Under the pieces are notes generated by a model. The model was not told where the DNA came from. It did no database searches and saw nothing but the letters and a program-made list of their open reading frames with translations. A program made the position numbers and the translations under genes. From contig NZ_KQ130452.1 of NCBI RefSeq assembly GCF_001046635.1, forward strand, positions 856,668 to 920,667: a DNA stretch of 64,000 nucleotides, read 5' to 3'. Positions 46,827 to 56,834 of the stretch are shown one piece after another. Source of the stretch: Novosphingobium barchaimii LL02 (GTDB lineage Bacteria; Pseudomonadota; Alphaproteobacteria; Sphingomonadales; Sphingomonadaceae). How positions within the stretch are numbered: the first letter of the stretch is position 1; each line of letters begins with the position of its first letter.

Positions 46827-47906
46827 TCATACTCCCTGCACCGCTGCGGCGGCTTCGATTTTGGCGCAGGCATCCTCAAGTTCCCGGATCGGAGTATATC
46901 TCCCAAATCCCAGACGGATAGAGGCTTTGGCCTCTCTGTCCGAAAGGCCCAAAGCCCGCAGGACGTGGCTCGGCCTGCCGGAACCGCTTGCACAGGCCGA
47001 TCCTGCGGAAAAAGCCAGGTCTCGCAACTCTGACATTAACCGGGCCACGTCGAGGCCATCGAGGCGCAAGTTGAGGTTGCCCTGCCAGCGCCGCGCCGCT
47101 GAACCGTTCAGTTCCCAGCGGGAAAGGATGGTGCGCGCGCGCTGCCAGAGACGGGCAACATGGGCGGCGTCCTCATCCATCCGGGCCAGGGCAAGTGCCG
47201 CCGCGGCGCCGAACCCGGCGCATAGCATCGGGCTGAGCGTGCCGGAGCGCAGCCCCTGCTCCTGCCCGCCGCCCCGGATCAACGGCGCAAGCTCAAGCCC
47301 GTCCCGCAGCCACAGGGCGCCGATACCTTTGGGGCCGTAGAGCTTGTGGGCGCTCACCGCGATGAGGTCGGCATTGGCGGGCGGAGCGAGCTTGCCCGCG
47401 CCCTGGACTGCGTCGCACAGAAACAGCGCCCCGGCGGCGTGAGCGCGCTCGGCCAGATGCTCCACCGGCTGAACCGTGCCGATTTCGTTGTTGACCTGCA
47501 TGACGGCGACGAGGCCAGTACCGGCGGCAATCGGCGCTTCGGCATCGACCAATCCCTCGGCATCGACTGGCAGGACCGCATGAGTGGGATCGACCACGCG
47601 CGCGGTATCGAGCACGGCGGCATGCTCAATTGCGGAAACCGCGAGCTTACGCGCGCCGCTGCCCAGGATGCCGAGATTGATCGCCTCCGTTGCGCCGGAC
47701 GTGAAGATCACCCGCCCTCCCGGCGGCATGAGTCTGGCGACCTGCGCGCGTGCTACTTCCACCGCTGCCGCAGCCGCGCGACCGGGGCGATGCGGGCTAT
47801 GGGGATTTGCGAAGCCGCTGGTTTCAGGTCCGCCGAGCCAGGGCATCATGGCCTCGCGCGCCTCGGGTGCCAGCGGCGTGGTTGCCTGATAGTCGAGATA
47901 GATCAT
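46827..47906 (-). CDS. Cysteine desulfurase-family protein (second of tandem pair)
   Basis: 359 residues from the ATG at 47906, which overlaps the upstream desulfurase stop by 4 bases. MIYLDYQATTPLAPEAREAM start, IFTSGATEAINLGILG, the PLP lysine in AVSAHKLYGPKGIGALWL and the persulfide-carrying Cys in SAGSACASGSGRPS are all present. NifS/IscS family, group II-like. It moves sulfur from cysteine to an acceptor. A ferredoxin gene follows with almost no gap, so an Fe-S or sulfur-relay role is likely. Confidence 0.9.
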   Translation of the reverse strand: MIYLDYQATTPLAPEAREAMMPWLGGPETSGFANPHSPHRPGRAAAAAVEVARAQVARLMPPGGRVIFTSGATEAINLGILGSGARKLAVSAIEHAAVLDTARVVDPTHAVLPVDAEGLVDAEAPIAAGTGLVAVMQVNNEIGTVQPVEHLAERAHAAGALFLCDAVQGAGKLAPPANADLIAVSAHKLYGPKGIGALWLRDGLELAPLIRGGGQEQGLRSGTLSPMLCAGFGAAAALALARMDEDAAHVARLWQRARTILSRWELNGSAARRWQGNLNLRLDGLDVARLMSELRDLAFSAGSACASGSGRPSHVLRALGLSDREAKASIRLGFGRYTPIRELEDACAKIEAAAAVQGV

Positions 47907-49012
47907 GCGGTTACCTTGGCCCATGCATCGGCGAAGGCGTCAAGATCCTGCGGCGTCGTGCTCCAGCCCATGGAGACGCGTACGGTTCGCTTCGCCAGAT
48001 CCGCGTCGATGCCGAAGCCCTGCAACACACGGCTCTGCTTGAGCGTGCCGGAAGAACAGGCGCTGCCCGCCGAGATCGCGAAGCCCAACGCGTCCATGCG
48101 GATCAGCATCGCAGTTGCGGACGTTTTTGGCGCCGCGACAGCAAAGATGTGAGAGCATTGCGCCCCCGGTTGCAGCACCTCCCCATGCGCCTGCAGCCTG
48201 TTCCTGAAGTCGAAGCGCTGCTCGGCGGTGGTTGCCCAGCTTTCGATCCCGCCCGCCTCAAGCCCAGCAGCGAAAGCCAGGACGGCGGGCAGGTTCTCGG
48301 TCCCCGCACGGTAGCCGCGCTCCTGCCCCCCGCTGGGCTCCAGCATGGCGAAATCGCGCACCAGCAGCGCGCCGATGCCGACCGGGCCGCCCAATTTGTG
48401 GCCAGAGACGACCACCATGTCAGCATCAGGCAAAGGCGCCTTTCCGGCCGACTGCGAACAGTCGGCAAGCAGCAGCCCGCCGGCCTCGCTAATCTGCGCG
48501 GCCACGGGATTTGTCCCGCAAGGAAGCAGGACGGTGCCGGTCTCGGAATTGATCGACTGTAGCGCGACCACCGCCCTGCCCCCGCCGGACAGCGCATCGG
48601 CAAGCACTTGCGGATCAACCTCGCCGCCGACTACCGGCAGGACCGCCGCATCGGGCGCGGCGCGGAACACCGCATCGTGCTCCACTGCAGAGACCAGTCG
48701 CCGCTGCACCTTTGCCCGCCCCAGCCCAATCGCCAGCGCCTCGCTCGCCCCGGACGTGAAGAGCACTTCGCCATCCCAGTCCAGCGCCGTCTTCACCCGT
48801 GCCCGCGCATCTTCCAGTGCGGCGCGGGCAGCGCGTCCCGGCGCATGGGGGCTTGAGGGATTGGCCCAGATCGCCGCGCCTTCCAGCCAGGCCTCACGCG
48901 CAGGAGCAAGCATCGGTGTAGTCGCGGCATGATCTAGATAAATGATAGGAACTGCCCTTGCTTGCGAAGTTGTTTTCGGACGCAATGTTTCTATATAGCG
49001 AACCTTTCCCAT
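47903..49012 (-). CDS. Cysteine desulfurase-family protein (first of tandem pair)
   Basis: 369 residues. IIYLDHAATTPMLAPAREAW, LFTSGASEALAIGLGR, the PLP lysine in MVVVSGHKLGGPVGIGALLV and the catalytic Cys in SAGSACSSGTLKQSRVL are intact. It is paralogous to the gene after it but clearly different (about a third identical by eye). GGGAG five bases before the ATG at 49012 fixes the start. Together with the second copy and ferredoxin it forms a three-gene unit, divergent from the hydrolase. Confidence 0.9.
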   Translation of the reverse strand: MGKVRYIETLRPKTTSQARAVPIIYLDHAATTPMLAPAREAWLEGAAIWANPSSPHAPGRAARAALEDARARVKTALDWDGEVLFTSGASEALAIGLGRAKVQRRLVSAVEHDAVFRAAPDAAVLPVVGGEVDPQVLADALSGGGRAVVALQSINSETGTVLLPCGTNPVAAQISEAGGLLLADCSQSAGKAPLPDADMVVVSGHKLGGPVGIGALLVRDFAMLEPSGGQERGYRAGTENLPAVLAFAAGLEAGGIESWATTAEQRFDFRNRLQAHGEVLQPGAQCSHIFAVAAPKTSATAMLIRMDALGFAISAGSACSSGTLKQSRVLQGFGIDADLAKRTVRVSMGWSTTPQDLDAFADAWAKVTA

Positions 49013-49080
49013 TTCCACTCCCGCGATGCTCGGCGCTGCCTTGCGCGCGGGAGGTTCAACAAGTCAGGCCGCAAACAGAC

Positions 49081-49737
49081 ATGCCCGCAGTCATCTTTCC
49101 CGGTCCCGAAGGTCGTCTCGAAGGTCGTTTCCAGCCCGCTCCGCGTCCACGCGCGCCGGTGGCGATGATCCTCCATCCGCACCCGCAGGCGGGCGGCACG
49201 ATGAACGACCGCATCACCCAGCACCTTTACAAGACCTTCGTCGCGCGCGGTTTCGCGGTACTGCGCTTCAACTTTCGCGGTGTTGGCCGCAGCCAGGGCA
49301 GCTTCGACAACGGCATCGGCGAACTGTCAGACGCAGCGGCCGCGCTTGACTGGGTACAGTCGATCCATCCCGAGGCTTCGACCACCTGGATCGCCGGCGT
49401 CTCTTTCGGCGCGCTGATCGGCATGCAATTGCTGATGCGCCGCCCCGAAATTCGCGGCTTCATCTCGGTCGCCCCGCCGGCCAACATGTACGACTTCAGC
49501 TTTTTGGCACCCTGCCCCGCCTCGGGCATCATCATCCAGGGCACAGGCGATACGGTGGTCACGCCCAACGCCGTGCAGAAGCTGGTCGACAAGCTGCGCA
49601 CGCAAAAGCACATCACCATCCACCATGATGAAATCCCCCGCGCCAACCACTTCTTCGAAAACGAGGTGCCGGACCTGATGAAGTCGGTCGACAACTACCT
49701 GGACATGCGCCTCGCGCCGGATTGCCCGATCAAGTAA
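49081..49737 (+). CDS. Alpha/beta hydrolase
   Basis: 218 residues. VAMILHPHPQAGGTMNDRIT, FAVLRFNFRGVGRSQGSFDN, the nucleophile elbow AGVSFGALIGMQLLMRRP (G-x-S-x-G) and the His loop RANHFFENE define the YcjY-like alpha/beta hydrolase group. The family often neighbours Fe-S cluster assembly genes in alphaproteobacteria; substrate unknown. Divergent from the desulfurases, with 68 bases between starts. Confidence 0.88.
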   Translation: MPAVIFPGPEGRLEGRFQPAPRPRAPVAMILHPHPQAGGTMNDRITQHLYKTFVARGFAVLRFNFRGVGRSQGSFDNGIGELSDAAAALDWVQSIHPEASTTWIAGVSFGALIGMQLLMRRPEIRGFISVAPPANMYDFSFLAPCPASGIIIQGTGDTVVTPNAVQKLVDKLRTQKHITIHHDEIPRANHFFENEVPDLMKSVDNYLDMRLAPDCPIK

Positions 49738-49759
49738 TCCGCCGGTCGATGGATCATAG

Positions 49760-49795
49760 CAGGCGTCGGAGCATCACTCCGGCGCCTGTTCCTTT
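49760..49795 (+). terminator. Intrinsic terminator of the alpha/beta hydrolase gene
   Basis: 12-bp stem with one G-U pair (49760-49771 with 49777-49788), 5-base loop, then TTCCTTTT. It overlaps the last codons of the convergent small membrane protein gene. Confidence 0.75.
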
Positions 49796-49986
49796 TCAGC
49801 CTCGCGCGACAGGGAGCGGCCTTCGGGTGTGGGCAGGGTCCAGATGGCGATGTTCATGATCATCACCCCTGCCAGAACCAGCATCAGTACCGCCTGCTTG
49901 CGGTGCCCCCCGCGCCGAAGCAGGACAAGCGCGCCCAGCACGAGCGCGATGACGGTGAGCACGAGAAGCGAAAGCGCGATGTTCAT
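49774..49986 (-). CDS. Small membrane protein of unknown function
   Basis: 70 residues with two hydrophobic segments (about 4-23, ALSLLVLTVIALVLGALVLL, and about 32-50, AVLMLVLAGVMIMNIAIWTL) joined by a basic turn RRGGHRKQ, and a charged tail. No family recognised. Its last codons overlap a terminator of the convergent gene. Confidence 0.6.
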   Translation of the reverse strand: MNIALSLLVLTVIALVLGALVLLRRGGHRKQAVLMLVLAGVMIMNIAIWTLPTPEGRSLSREAEKEQAPE

Positions 49987-50076
49987 GGCGCCTTCCTAGC
50001 GCAGCCTGCGCCGAGGCCCAAGATGGTTTGCCAGGCCGGTTTGACAGCATCGGCAGGCGCGGCCATCGTTCCGGTC

Positions 50077-51957
50077 ATGCACGATACTTTCCTTCCCGAA
50101 CTCGGCCCGCGCGCGCCCCTCTCGCGGCGCAGCGCCCTCCATCTGCTGGCAGCCGGAACCGCCGCCGTCGCCCTTCCCGGCTGCGCTCAGGCCCGCGGCC
50201 CCGCTCCGATGCCTGCCGCCCCGGCCACACCGCCAAACGCCGCCGCTCTGCTTGACAGCATCGCCTGGAACCTCCTGGAACACGTCCCCGAAGGCGCAAC
50301 CGGCCTTGGTGTGGACATCGGCGAACATGCGGCGCTGCGCTCACGGCTGGAGGATCGCTCGCAAGGCGGGCGCGATGCCTATGCCGCAAGCCTGAGGCAG
50401 GGCCTCGCCTCGGTCGAAGCCTTCGATGCGAGCGGGCTGGACCATTCCACCCGCACCAGTCTCGCCGTGGTCAAAAGCGCTTTCTCCACCGCGCTCGACG
50501 GTTTTGCGCTGCCTTATGGCGATGTCGCCGTGGGCGGGTGGCGCAACACGCCTTACGTCGTCATCCAGAACGTGGGCGCCTATCTGGACTTGCCGCGCTT
50601 CCTCGATGCCGACCATCCGGTGAAGACGCGTGAGGACGCCGACGCCTATGTCGCCCGCCTCGGCCAGTTCGACGCGCAGCTGGACGGGGAACTCGGCCGG
50701 ATCAAGGCCGCCACCGCGATCGGCCTCGTGCCGCCTGACTTCCTGCTCGACCGGGCCATCGCGCAGATGACCAGCACCATAACTGACGCACGCGCGGACG
50801 GCGGCGGCCTCGTCACCTCGATCGCCGGACGCACGAAAGACATGAGCGGCACCTGGACCGCCGATGCGAAGCGGATCGTCGCCGGGGAAGTGGTGCCCGC
50901 GCTGGAACGGCAACTGGCCGAACTCAAGCACCAGCGCGCCCTCGCCAAGAGCGATCCCGGCATGCGCGAACGCCCGCGAGGCGCCGAGTATTACGCCTGG
51001 GCCCTGCGCGCCAGCACGACCACGCCGCTCGCGCCGGAGGAAATCCACCAGCGCGGTTTGCAGGAACTGGCCGCGCTTCACGCCCGCATGGACCCGATCC
51101 TGAAGTCGCTGGGCTATACCACCGGCACCGTTGGCGCGCGCATGGCGGCGCTGGGCGAGGACAAGCGCTTCATGTTCCCCGCAGGCGACCCCGGCCGAGC
51201 CGAAATCCTCGCCTTCATCCGCACCCGTGTCGACTGGATACGCGGGCAGATGCCGCGCGCTTTCCGCCAGCTGGTTCCCGGCAATGTCGAAGTGCGCCGC
51301 CTGCCGCTGTCCGAGGAACCGGGCGCCCCGACCGCCTATGGCGGGGCCGGCTCCAAGGACGGCAGTGTCCCCGGCAAGATGTGGATCAACCTGCGCACCA
51401 CCGACCTGCACCGCAAGTACGACCTGCCCACGCTGGTGCATCACGAGGCGATCCCCGGCCACGTCTGGCAGGGCGAATATGCCAATCGCCTGCCGTTGAT
51501 CCGCTCGATCCTGGCGTTCAACGCCTATTCCGAAGGCTGGGCGCTCTACGGCGAGCAACTGGCGGACGAACTGGGCGCCTACGACGACGATGCGGTGGGC
51601 CGGCTCGGCTACCTGCAGTCCCTTGCGTTTCGCGCCTGCCGCATGGTGGTGGACACCGGCCTCCATTCGAAGGGCTGGAGCCGCGATGCGGCCGTGCGTT
51701 TCTTCATGGAGCAGAACGGCAACAAGCGCGAAGAAGTGGTCAACGAGGTGGACCGCTACTGCTCATGGCCCGGACAGGCCTGCGGCTACAAGATGGGTCA
51801 CTCGCAGATCGTCAGCCAGCGCACGCGGGCGCAGCAGGCCCTGGGCTCAGCCTATGACTTGCGCGATTTCGACCAGGCAGTGGTCGATGGCGGCAATGTG
51901 CCGCTGGACGTGCTGGCGCTCAACGTAGAGGCGTATATCGCCGGCAAAAAAGCCTGA
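50077..51957 (+). CDS. DUF885 family lipoprotein (putative metallopeptidase)
   Basis: 626 residues. The N-terminus has a Tat-like Arg pair (SRRSALHLLAAG at 16-27) and a lipobox LPGC with Cys36, suggesting an exported, lipid-anchored protein. The DUF885 motif LVHHEAIPGHVWQGEY and the NAYSEGWALYGEQLADELG segment are the putative zinc site and its partner; the end has QACGYKMGHSQI. The family is related to carboxypeptidase-like zinc hydrolases, substrates unknown. Upstream frame to 49903 is not coding. Confidence 0.88.
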   Translation: MHDTFLPELGPRAPLSRRSALHLLAAGTAAVALPGCAQARGPAPMPAAPATPPNAAALLDSIAWNLLEHVPEGATGLGVDIGEHAALRSRLEDRSQGGRDAYAASLRQGLASVEAFDASGLDHSTRTSLAVVKSAFSTALDGFALPYGDVAVGGWRNTPYVVIQNVGAYLDLPRFLDADHPVKTREDADAYVARLGQFDAQLDGELGRIKAATAIGLVPPDFLLDRAIAQMTSTITDARADGGGLVTSIAGRTKDMSGTWTADAKRIVAGEVVPALERQLAELKHQRALAKSDPGMRERPRGAEYYAWALRASTTTPLAPEEIHQRGLQELAALHARMDPILKSLGYTTGTVGARMAALGEDKRFMFPAGDPGRAEILAFIRTRVDWIRGQMPRAFRQLVPGNVEVRRLPLSEEPGAPTAYGGAGSKDGSVPGKMWINLRTTDLHRKYDLPTLVHHEAIPGHVWQGEYANRLPLIRSILAFNAYSEGWALYGEQLADELGAYDDDAVGRLGYLQSLAFRACRMVVDTGLHSKGWSRDAAVRFFMEQNGNKREEVVNEVDRYCSWPGQACGYKMGHSQIVSQRTRAQQALGSAYDLRDFDQAVVDGGNVPLDVLALNVEAYIAGKKA

Positions 51958-51963
51958 GGTGCC

Positions 51964-51998
51964 GTGTCATCCCGGGCCTTGCTGGCCCAGGATGACAC
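51964..51998. repeat. GTGTCATCC palindrome between convergent genes
   Basis: GTGTCATCC and GGATGACAC arms with inner GGGCC/GGCCC pairing (one mismatch) around TTGCT. No T-run. It sits between the DUF885 gene and the small minus-strand gene; it may act as a terminator or be a dispersed GTCATCC-type palindrome. Confidence 0.6.
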
Positions 51999-52008
51999 GC
52001 GCTCAATT

Positions 52009-52365
52009 TCAGCTCTTACCGCCGAAAAAGCCCTTGGCCATGCCGGTCAGGTCGTCGATGACGCTGCCGTCACCATCCTTGTCGAAGAAGCTGGCGATCT
52101 TGCTGGGATCGGATGCGATGGCGCTGGCGAACTGGGTGAGAGAACCCTCGCCGCCGATCTGCTCGATGAGCTGCTGCATGACCCCGACGTCAAGCCCGGT
52201 GCGCTCCGATGCAAGCTGCGCGGTATCGCCTTCCTGCTGATGCGCGATGCCAAGAGCGGCGATGGCTTTTTCGGCAACCGCAGGGGAGATCCCGAGCTTG
52301 CCCGCGAGGTTGGCCACGTCAGCGTGCTCGCTCACTTGTCCGAGTATACCGTCGAAAAATCCCAT
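52009..52365 (-). CDS. Small protein with EF-hand-like loop (DUF937/YidB-like, tentative)
   Basis: 118 residues. Starts MGFFDGILGQVSEHADVANL; helical body with QLASERTGLDVGVMQQLIEQ; the loop FDKDGDGSVIDDL near 96-108 has Asp at the 1, 3, 5 and 12-like positions of an EF-hand, and ends GMAKGFFGG. It resembles small bacterial DUF937-type proteins; the family assignment is uncertain. AAAGGAGA lies before the ATG at 52365; an extended frame beyond it is not coding. Confidence 0.65.
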   Translation of the reverse strand: MGFFDGILGQVSEHADVANLAGKLGISPAVAEKAIAALGIAHQQEGDTAQLASERTGLDVGVMQQLIEQIGGEGSLTQFASAIASDPSKIASFFDKDGDGSVIDDLTGMAKGFFGGKS

Positions 52366-52502
52366 TGCCGTTCTCCTTTGGCGTAGTCGTGTACATTGCA
52401 CCCAAACCATGACGAACGGAAGGCTTGGAAAAGACCAACAGGCCCGGCCCTGCGATTGCTGTTCGTCCTGCCTGCACCGCGCTGGAAAGCCGGCGCCAAG
52501 GG

Positions 52503-52532
52503 AAAAGGCCCCGAAACCGAAGTTTCGGGGCC
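52503..52532 (-). terminator. Intrinsic terminator of pckA
   Basis: On the minus strand GGCCCCGAAA, loop CTTCGG, TTTCGGGGCC, then TTTTCCC: a perfect 10-bp stem with a T-run, about 27 bases past the pckA stop. Confidence 0.95.
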
Positions 52533-52558
52533 TCCGAGTGCATTTCAGGTCGTGAAGG

Positions 52559-54166
52559 TCAGGCCGAAACGGGCGCAGCCTTGCGCACGCCTTCATCGAC
52601 ATGCTCTTCGAACTGCTCGAAGTTGTCGATGAACTGCTTGACCAGGGTCTGCGCCGTGCGATCATAGTCCAGCGGATCAGCCCAGGCGCCGCGCGGGTCG
52701 AGCAGCTTGGTGTCGACACCGGCGACCTCGACCGGCACTTCGAAGCCGAAGTTGGGATCTTCCCTGAACTCGGCGGCGTTGAGGCTGCCGTCGAGCGCGG
52801 CGTTGAGCAGAGCGCGGGTCGCCTTGATCGGCATGCGCTTGATGCCTTCCATCGTCGCTTTGCCGCCCGACCAGCCGGTGTTGACCAGCCAGCACTTCAC
52901 GCCGCCCTTGGCGATACGCTCCTTGAGGAGGTTGCCATAGATGGACGGGTGACGCGGCATGAACGGCGCGCCGAAGCAGGTCGAGAACGTCGCTTCCGGC
53001 TCCGTCACCCCGATCTCGGTGCCGGCAACGCGCGCGGTATACCCCGAGAGGAAGTGGTACATCGCCTGGTCCGGGGTCAGCCGCGCGATCGGCGGCAGGA
53101 CGCCGTAAGCGTCGGCGGTCAGGAAGATGATATTCTTCGGCACCGGCCCAAGGTTCTTCTCCGAGCAGTTCGGGATGAAGTCGATCGGGTAGGAACCGCG
53201 GCTGTTCTCAGCCAGCGAGTTGTCATCAAGGTCGATCTTACGAGTGACTGGATCGATCACCACGTTTTCCAGCACCGTGCCGAAGCGGCGGGTGGTGGCG
53301 TAAATTTCCGGTTCGGCTTCTTCCGAAAGGCGGATCATCTTGGCGTAGCAGCCGCCTTCGAAGTTGAACACGGCCGTGTCCGACCAGCCATGCTCGTCAT
53401 CGCCGATCAGCGTGCGCGAAGCGTCCGCCGAAAGCGTGGTCTTGCCGGTGCCCGACAGGCCGAAGAACACAGCGGTGTCCCCGTCCGCGCCGATGTTGGC
53501 CGAACAGTGCATCGGCATCACGCCCTTCACCGGCAGCAGGTAGTTGAGGATGCCGAAGACCGACTTCTTCATTTCGCCCGCATAGGACGTGCCGCCGATC
53601 AGGATCAGCTTCTCCGAGAAGTTGACCGCGACCACCGTCTCGCTGCGCGATCCATGACGCTCGGGATCGGCGCGGAAGCTGGGCAGGTCGATGATGGTGT
53701 ATTCGGGCGCGAAGCCTTCCAGTTCCTCGCTCGATGGGCGGACCAGCAGCGTCTTGATGAACAGGTTGTGCCAGGCGAACTCATTGATCACGCGCACCTT
53801 CACGCGGTGCTCCGGCTGCGAGCCACCGAACAGGTCGGCGACGTAGAGCGTGTCCTTCTGCGCGACGGCAGCAAGGAAATCCTCCTTGAGCGCGGCAAAA
53901 TGTTCGGGCGTCATCGGCACGTTGGTCTTGCCCCACCACACCGTCGATTCCGTCTCGGCGTCGCGGACGATGAACTTGTCCTTCGCCGATCGTCCTGTGT
54001 GCTTGCCGGTGGCGACGACGAACGGACCATCGGCCGAAAGCACGCCTTCCCCATTCTTCACCGCATGTTCGACCAGGGGGGCCGTGCCGAGGTTCGCGAA
54101 GATCGTAGCCTTCGTCTCAATGCCCTGTTTATCGAGCGGATAGCTAAGCGAAGTGGTCAATGTCAT
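52559..54166 (-). CDS. pckA: Phosphoenolpyruvate carboxykinase (ATP)
   Basis: 535 residues. The P-loop [20 protein letters not shown], metal-binding [20 protein letters not shown], and [20 protein letters not shown] are family hallmarks. It converts oxaloacetate and ATP to PEP for gluconeogenesis. ATG at 54166 follows GGAGGAG closely; a TTG at 54175 is less likely. A 276-base region without genes separates it from the divergent chvI gene, enough for promoters on both sides; GANTC sites occur there. Divergent pckA-chvI is a conserved alphaproteobacterial layout. Confidence 0.97.
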   Translation of the reverse strand: MTLTTSLSYPLDKQGIETKATIFANLGTAPLVEHAVKNGEGVLSADGPFVVATGKHTGRSAKDKFIVRDAETESTVWWGKTNVPMTPEHFAALKEDFLAAVAQKDTLYVADLFGGSQPEHRVKVRVINEFAWHNLFIKTLLVRPSSEELEGFAPEYTIIDLPSFRADPERHGSRSETVVAVNFSEKLILIGGTSYAGEMKKSVFGILNYLLPVKGVMPMHCSANIGADGDTAVFFGLSGTGKTTLSADASRTLIGDDEHGWSDTAVFNFEGGCYAKMIRLSEEAEPEIYATTRRFGTVLENVVIDPVTRKIDLDDNSLAENSRGSYPIDFIPNCSEKNLGPVPKNIIFLTADAYGVLPPIARLTPDQAMYHFLSGYTARVAGTEIGVTEPEATFSTCFGAPFMPRHPSIYGNLLKERIAKGGVKCWLVNTGWSGGKATMEGIKRMPIKATRALLNAALDGSLNAAEFREDPNFGFEVPVEVAGVDTKLLDPRGAWADPLDYDRTAQTLVKQFIDNFEQFEEHVDEGVRKAAPVSA

Positions 54167-54442
54167 CTCCTCCAAAAGATGTCGCCCTACGGGTATTCCC
54201 GAGGGCGCATTCGCGATTCCTGCGCAAGAATCGAGCCACGAATAGGCAGCTGTCTCTTTTCCGTCAATTTGGGGGAAATTGGAACCGTCAAGGTCCTATG
54301 CGTAGGAGTTTTAATCGCGCAGACGCAACGGACTGGACCAATTGCCACAGCGCTCCGTTCCGCCCGCACCGCAGATTGTCATCCGCGCGCGCAGCCGCTA
54401 GGCAAATCGTCCCATGCAGTAAAAGGGAAACTGCGCGCGCCC

Positions 54443-55261
54443 ATGGCCGATGCATCCACTCCCCCGCCCCTAGCCGGTCCTCTGGCAGACGACGCCGCCT
54501 TGCCTGCGGCGCCATCGGGCAGTTCGCCTGCGGCCGCTCCGTCTGCGCCGCGGCAGCACACGATCGCGCTGGTCGATGACGACCGCAACATTCTCACCAC
54601 GCTGTCCATCAGTCTCCACGCAGAGGGCTTCGCCACGCGGGTCTACGCTGATGGCGAGACAGCGCTGAAAGCTCTGCTGGACAACCCACCGGACCTTGCC
54701 ATCTTCGACATCAAGATGCCGCGCATGGACGGCCTGCACCTGCTGCAGGCCCTGCGCGCGCAGTCCAGCCTGCCGGTGATCTTCCTGACATCGAAGGACG
54801 AGGAGCCCGACGAAGCCCTGGGCCTGGCGATGGGCGCGGACGACTATATCGCCAAGCCCTTCAGCCAGCGCCTGCTTGTCGCGCGCATTCGCGCCATCCT
54901 GCGGCGTAGCGAACTGGCGCGAACACCGCCCGAAGACGAAGCCCCTGCCAACCTGCCCGATCCGGTGATACGCGGCAGGTTGATGCTTGATCCCGCACGC
55001 CACCAGGTGACATGGGATGATCGGCCCGTATCGCTCACCGTCACCGAATTCCTGCTCCTGGAAGCCATGGCGACCCGCCCCGGCGTGGTCAAAAGCCGTA
55101 ACCAGCTGATGGACGCGGCCTATAGCGACGACGTCTATGTGGACGACCGTACCATCGACAGCCACATCAAGCGCCTGCGCCGAAAATTCCGCGCGGTAGA
55201 CCCTGAATTCGGTGCGATCGATACGCTGTACGGCGCCGGATACTCTTTTGCCGATGGCTGA
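54443..55261 (+). CDS. chvI: Response regulator ChvI
   Basis: 272 residues. After an unusually long alanine/proline-rich N-terminus (about 38 residues) comes the receiver domain ([11 protein letters not shown]; phospho-acceptor Asp89 in [25 protein letters not shown]) and a winged-helix OmpR-type DNA-binding domain ([20 protein letters not shown], then [20 protein letters not shown]). ChvI/ChvG sense acidity or envelope state in alphaproteobacteria. Overlaps the kinase by 8 bases. Confidence 0.93.
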   Translation: MADASTPPPLAGPLADDAALPAAPSGSSPAAAPSAPRQHTIALVDDDRNILTTLSISLHAEGFATRVYADGETALKALLDNPPDLAIFDIKMPRMDGLHLLQALRAQSSLPVIFLTSKDEEPDEALGLAMGADDYIAKPFSQRLLVARIRAILRRSELARTPPEDEAPANLPDPVIRGRLMLDPARHQVTWDDRPVSLTVTEFLLLEAMATRPGVVKSRNQLMDAAYSDDVYVDDRTIDSHIKRLRRKFRAVDPEFGAIDTLYGAGYSFADG

Positions 55262-56834
55262 AAAGTCACGCGCCAAACCGCGCCCGCGCGTTGCGGTACG
55301 GCTGGGGCTGGCGTGGAGCTTATCGCTCACCGCGCGCATTCTCGCGGTGAATGTGATCGCCCTCGCCCTGCTGGCGGGCAGCCTGTTCTACATCGACAGC
55401 TACCGCAACGAACTGCTCGCCGAACGCTACCGCCTCGCCAAGACCGAGGCCGAGATCACCGCCGACGCCCTCGCCGACGAAAACCCGGCCGGCCGCCTCG
55501 CCCTGATTGCCCGGATCGGCACCACGCAGGACCTGCGCCTGCGGCTCTTTGGTCCCGCCGGCAAACTTTCCGGCGACAGCTTCGTTCTGGCACCGCCTTC
55601 CTACCGGTTGATCGACCCGGCCAGCGAACCCTGGTTCCAGGACGCTGCGCGCATGCTCGACCGGGGCATGGATTTCATCCTTGGCGCGCCCCCCATCCCG
55701 GACTACCGCGATCCGGCCCACGCAGATGCCGGCGCCTGGCCTGAAATCGCCGCCGCATTGGGCTCCGGGCAAACGCGGATCAACCACAAGGCCGCGCCTG
55801 ACCGCACACCCGTCATCATCGCCGCCACTCCGGTAGGGAATGACGGCTCCGCGCTTCTGGTTACCCGCAACGCCCGCGACATCACCGAGAACGTGCGCAT
55901 GGCCCGCCAGACACTGGCCTTCATCGTCGGCGGCGCGCTGGGCGTTTCGATCCTGCTGTCGCTTTTCCTTGCCCGCACCATCGTCGAACCGCTGCGCAAA
56001 CTGGTCCGCGCCGCCGTGCGCGTGCGGCTGGGCCGTGATCGCAGCGTCGTCGTCCCCCGCCTGCCCGACCGCCGCGACGAGATCGGGCTCCTCGCCCGCG
56101 CCATTTCCGACATGAGCAGCGCACTGCGCCAGCGCATCGACGAAGTGGAGAGCTTCGCCGCCGATGTCGCCCACGAACTCAAGAACCCGCTGACCTCGCT
56201 GCGCAGCGCGCTGGAAAGCCTCGACCGGGTGGAAGCGCCGGACCTGCGCCGCCAACTCCTCGGCATCGCCCAGGACGACGTGCGCCGCATCGACTTCCTC
56301 GTCACCGAGATCGCCGATGCAAGCCGCATCGACGCGCAGATCAGCCGGACCACCTTCGAACCTTTCGACATGGGCGGGCTCGTCCGCGCGCTCGTCGCCG
56401 AACGCGACCAGCGCGGCGTCAACGGCGGCTGCCCGGTCTCGATCCTGCGCAAAGACAGCGCGGACCTGACCGTTGCCGGCGACGCGCCCCGTCTCGAACG
56501 CGTGCTCCAGAACCTGCTGGACAATGCCGTGTCCTTCTCGCCGCCAGGCAGCCCGATCGAAATCTCGCTCTCGCGTATCGACAGCCGGGTAAAAATCGCC
56601 GTTGCCGACCATGGCCCCGGCATTTCCGCCGCCGCCCGCGAACGCATCTTCGAACGCTTCCACTCGCTGCGCCCCTCGCGTGAGGAATTCGGCAAGCACA
56701 GCGGTCTCGGCCTCGCCATCGCACGCACCATCGTCGAGGCCCACTTCGGCAAGCTCGTCGCGACCGATCGCACCGATGGCGCCTCAGGCGCGCGTCTGGT
56801 GTTCTCACTACCCGCATGGCAGAGCGAGAGATGA
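55254..56834 (+). CDS. chvG: Sensor histidine kinase ChvG
   Basis: 526 residues. TM helix about 24-48 ([20 protein letters not shown]), a periplasmic domain of about 190 residues, a second TM helix ([20 protein letters not shown]), HAMP linker, and a kinase core with H-box [21 protein letters not shown]-box [17 protein letters not shown] and G-boxes VADHGPGIS and [19 protein letters not shown]. Its Met at 55254 overlaps chvI by 8 bases. HprK follows with ATGA overlap. Confidence 0.93.
   Translation: MAEKSRAKPRPRVAVRLGLAWSLSLTARILAVNVIALALLAGSLFYIDSYRNELLAERYRLAKTEAEITADALADENPAGRLALIARIGTTQDLRLRLFGPAGKLSGDSFVLAPPSYRLIDPASEPWFQDAARMLDRGMDFILGAPPIPDYRDPAHADAGAWPEIAAALGSGQTRINHKAAPDRTPVIIAATPVGNDGSALLVTRNARDITENVRMARQTLAFIVGGALGVSILLSLFLARTIVEPLRKLVRAAVRVRLGRDRSVVVPRLPDRRDEIGLLARAISDMSSALRQRIDEVESFAADVAHELKNPLTSLRSALESLDRVEAPDLRRQLLGIAQDDVRRIDFLVTEIADASRIDAQISRTTFEPFDMGGLVRALVAERDQRGVNGGCPVSILRKDSADLTVAGDAPRLERVLQNLLDNAVSFSPPGSPIEISLSRIDSRVKIAVADHGPGISAAARERIFERFHSLRPSREEFGKHSGLGLAIARTIVEAHFGKLVATDRTDGASGARLVFSLPAWQSER

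Noticed and set aside
52601-54442. Long plus-strand frame opposite pckA running into chvI
   Set aside because: The part opposite pckA is a shadow; only the region from 54443 has receiver and winged-helix domains, so chvI was trimmed to that start.
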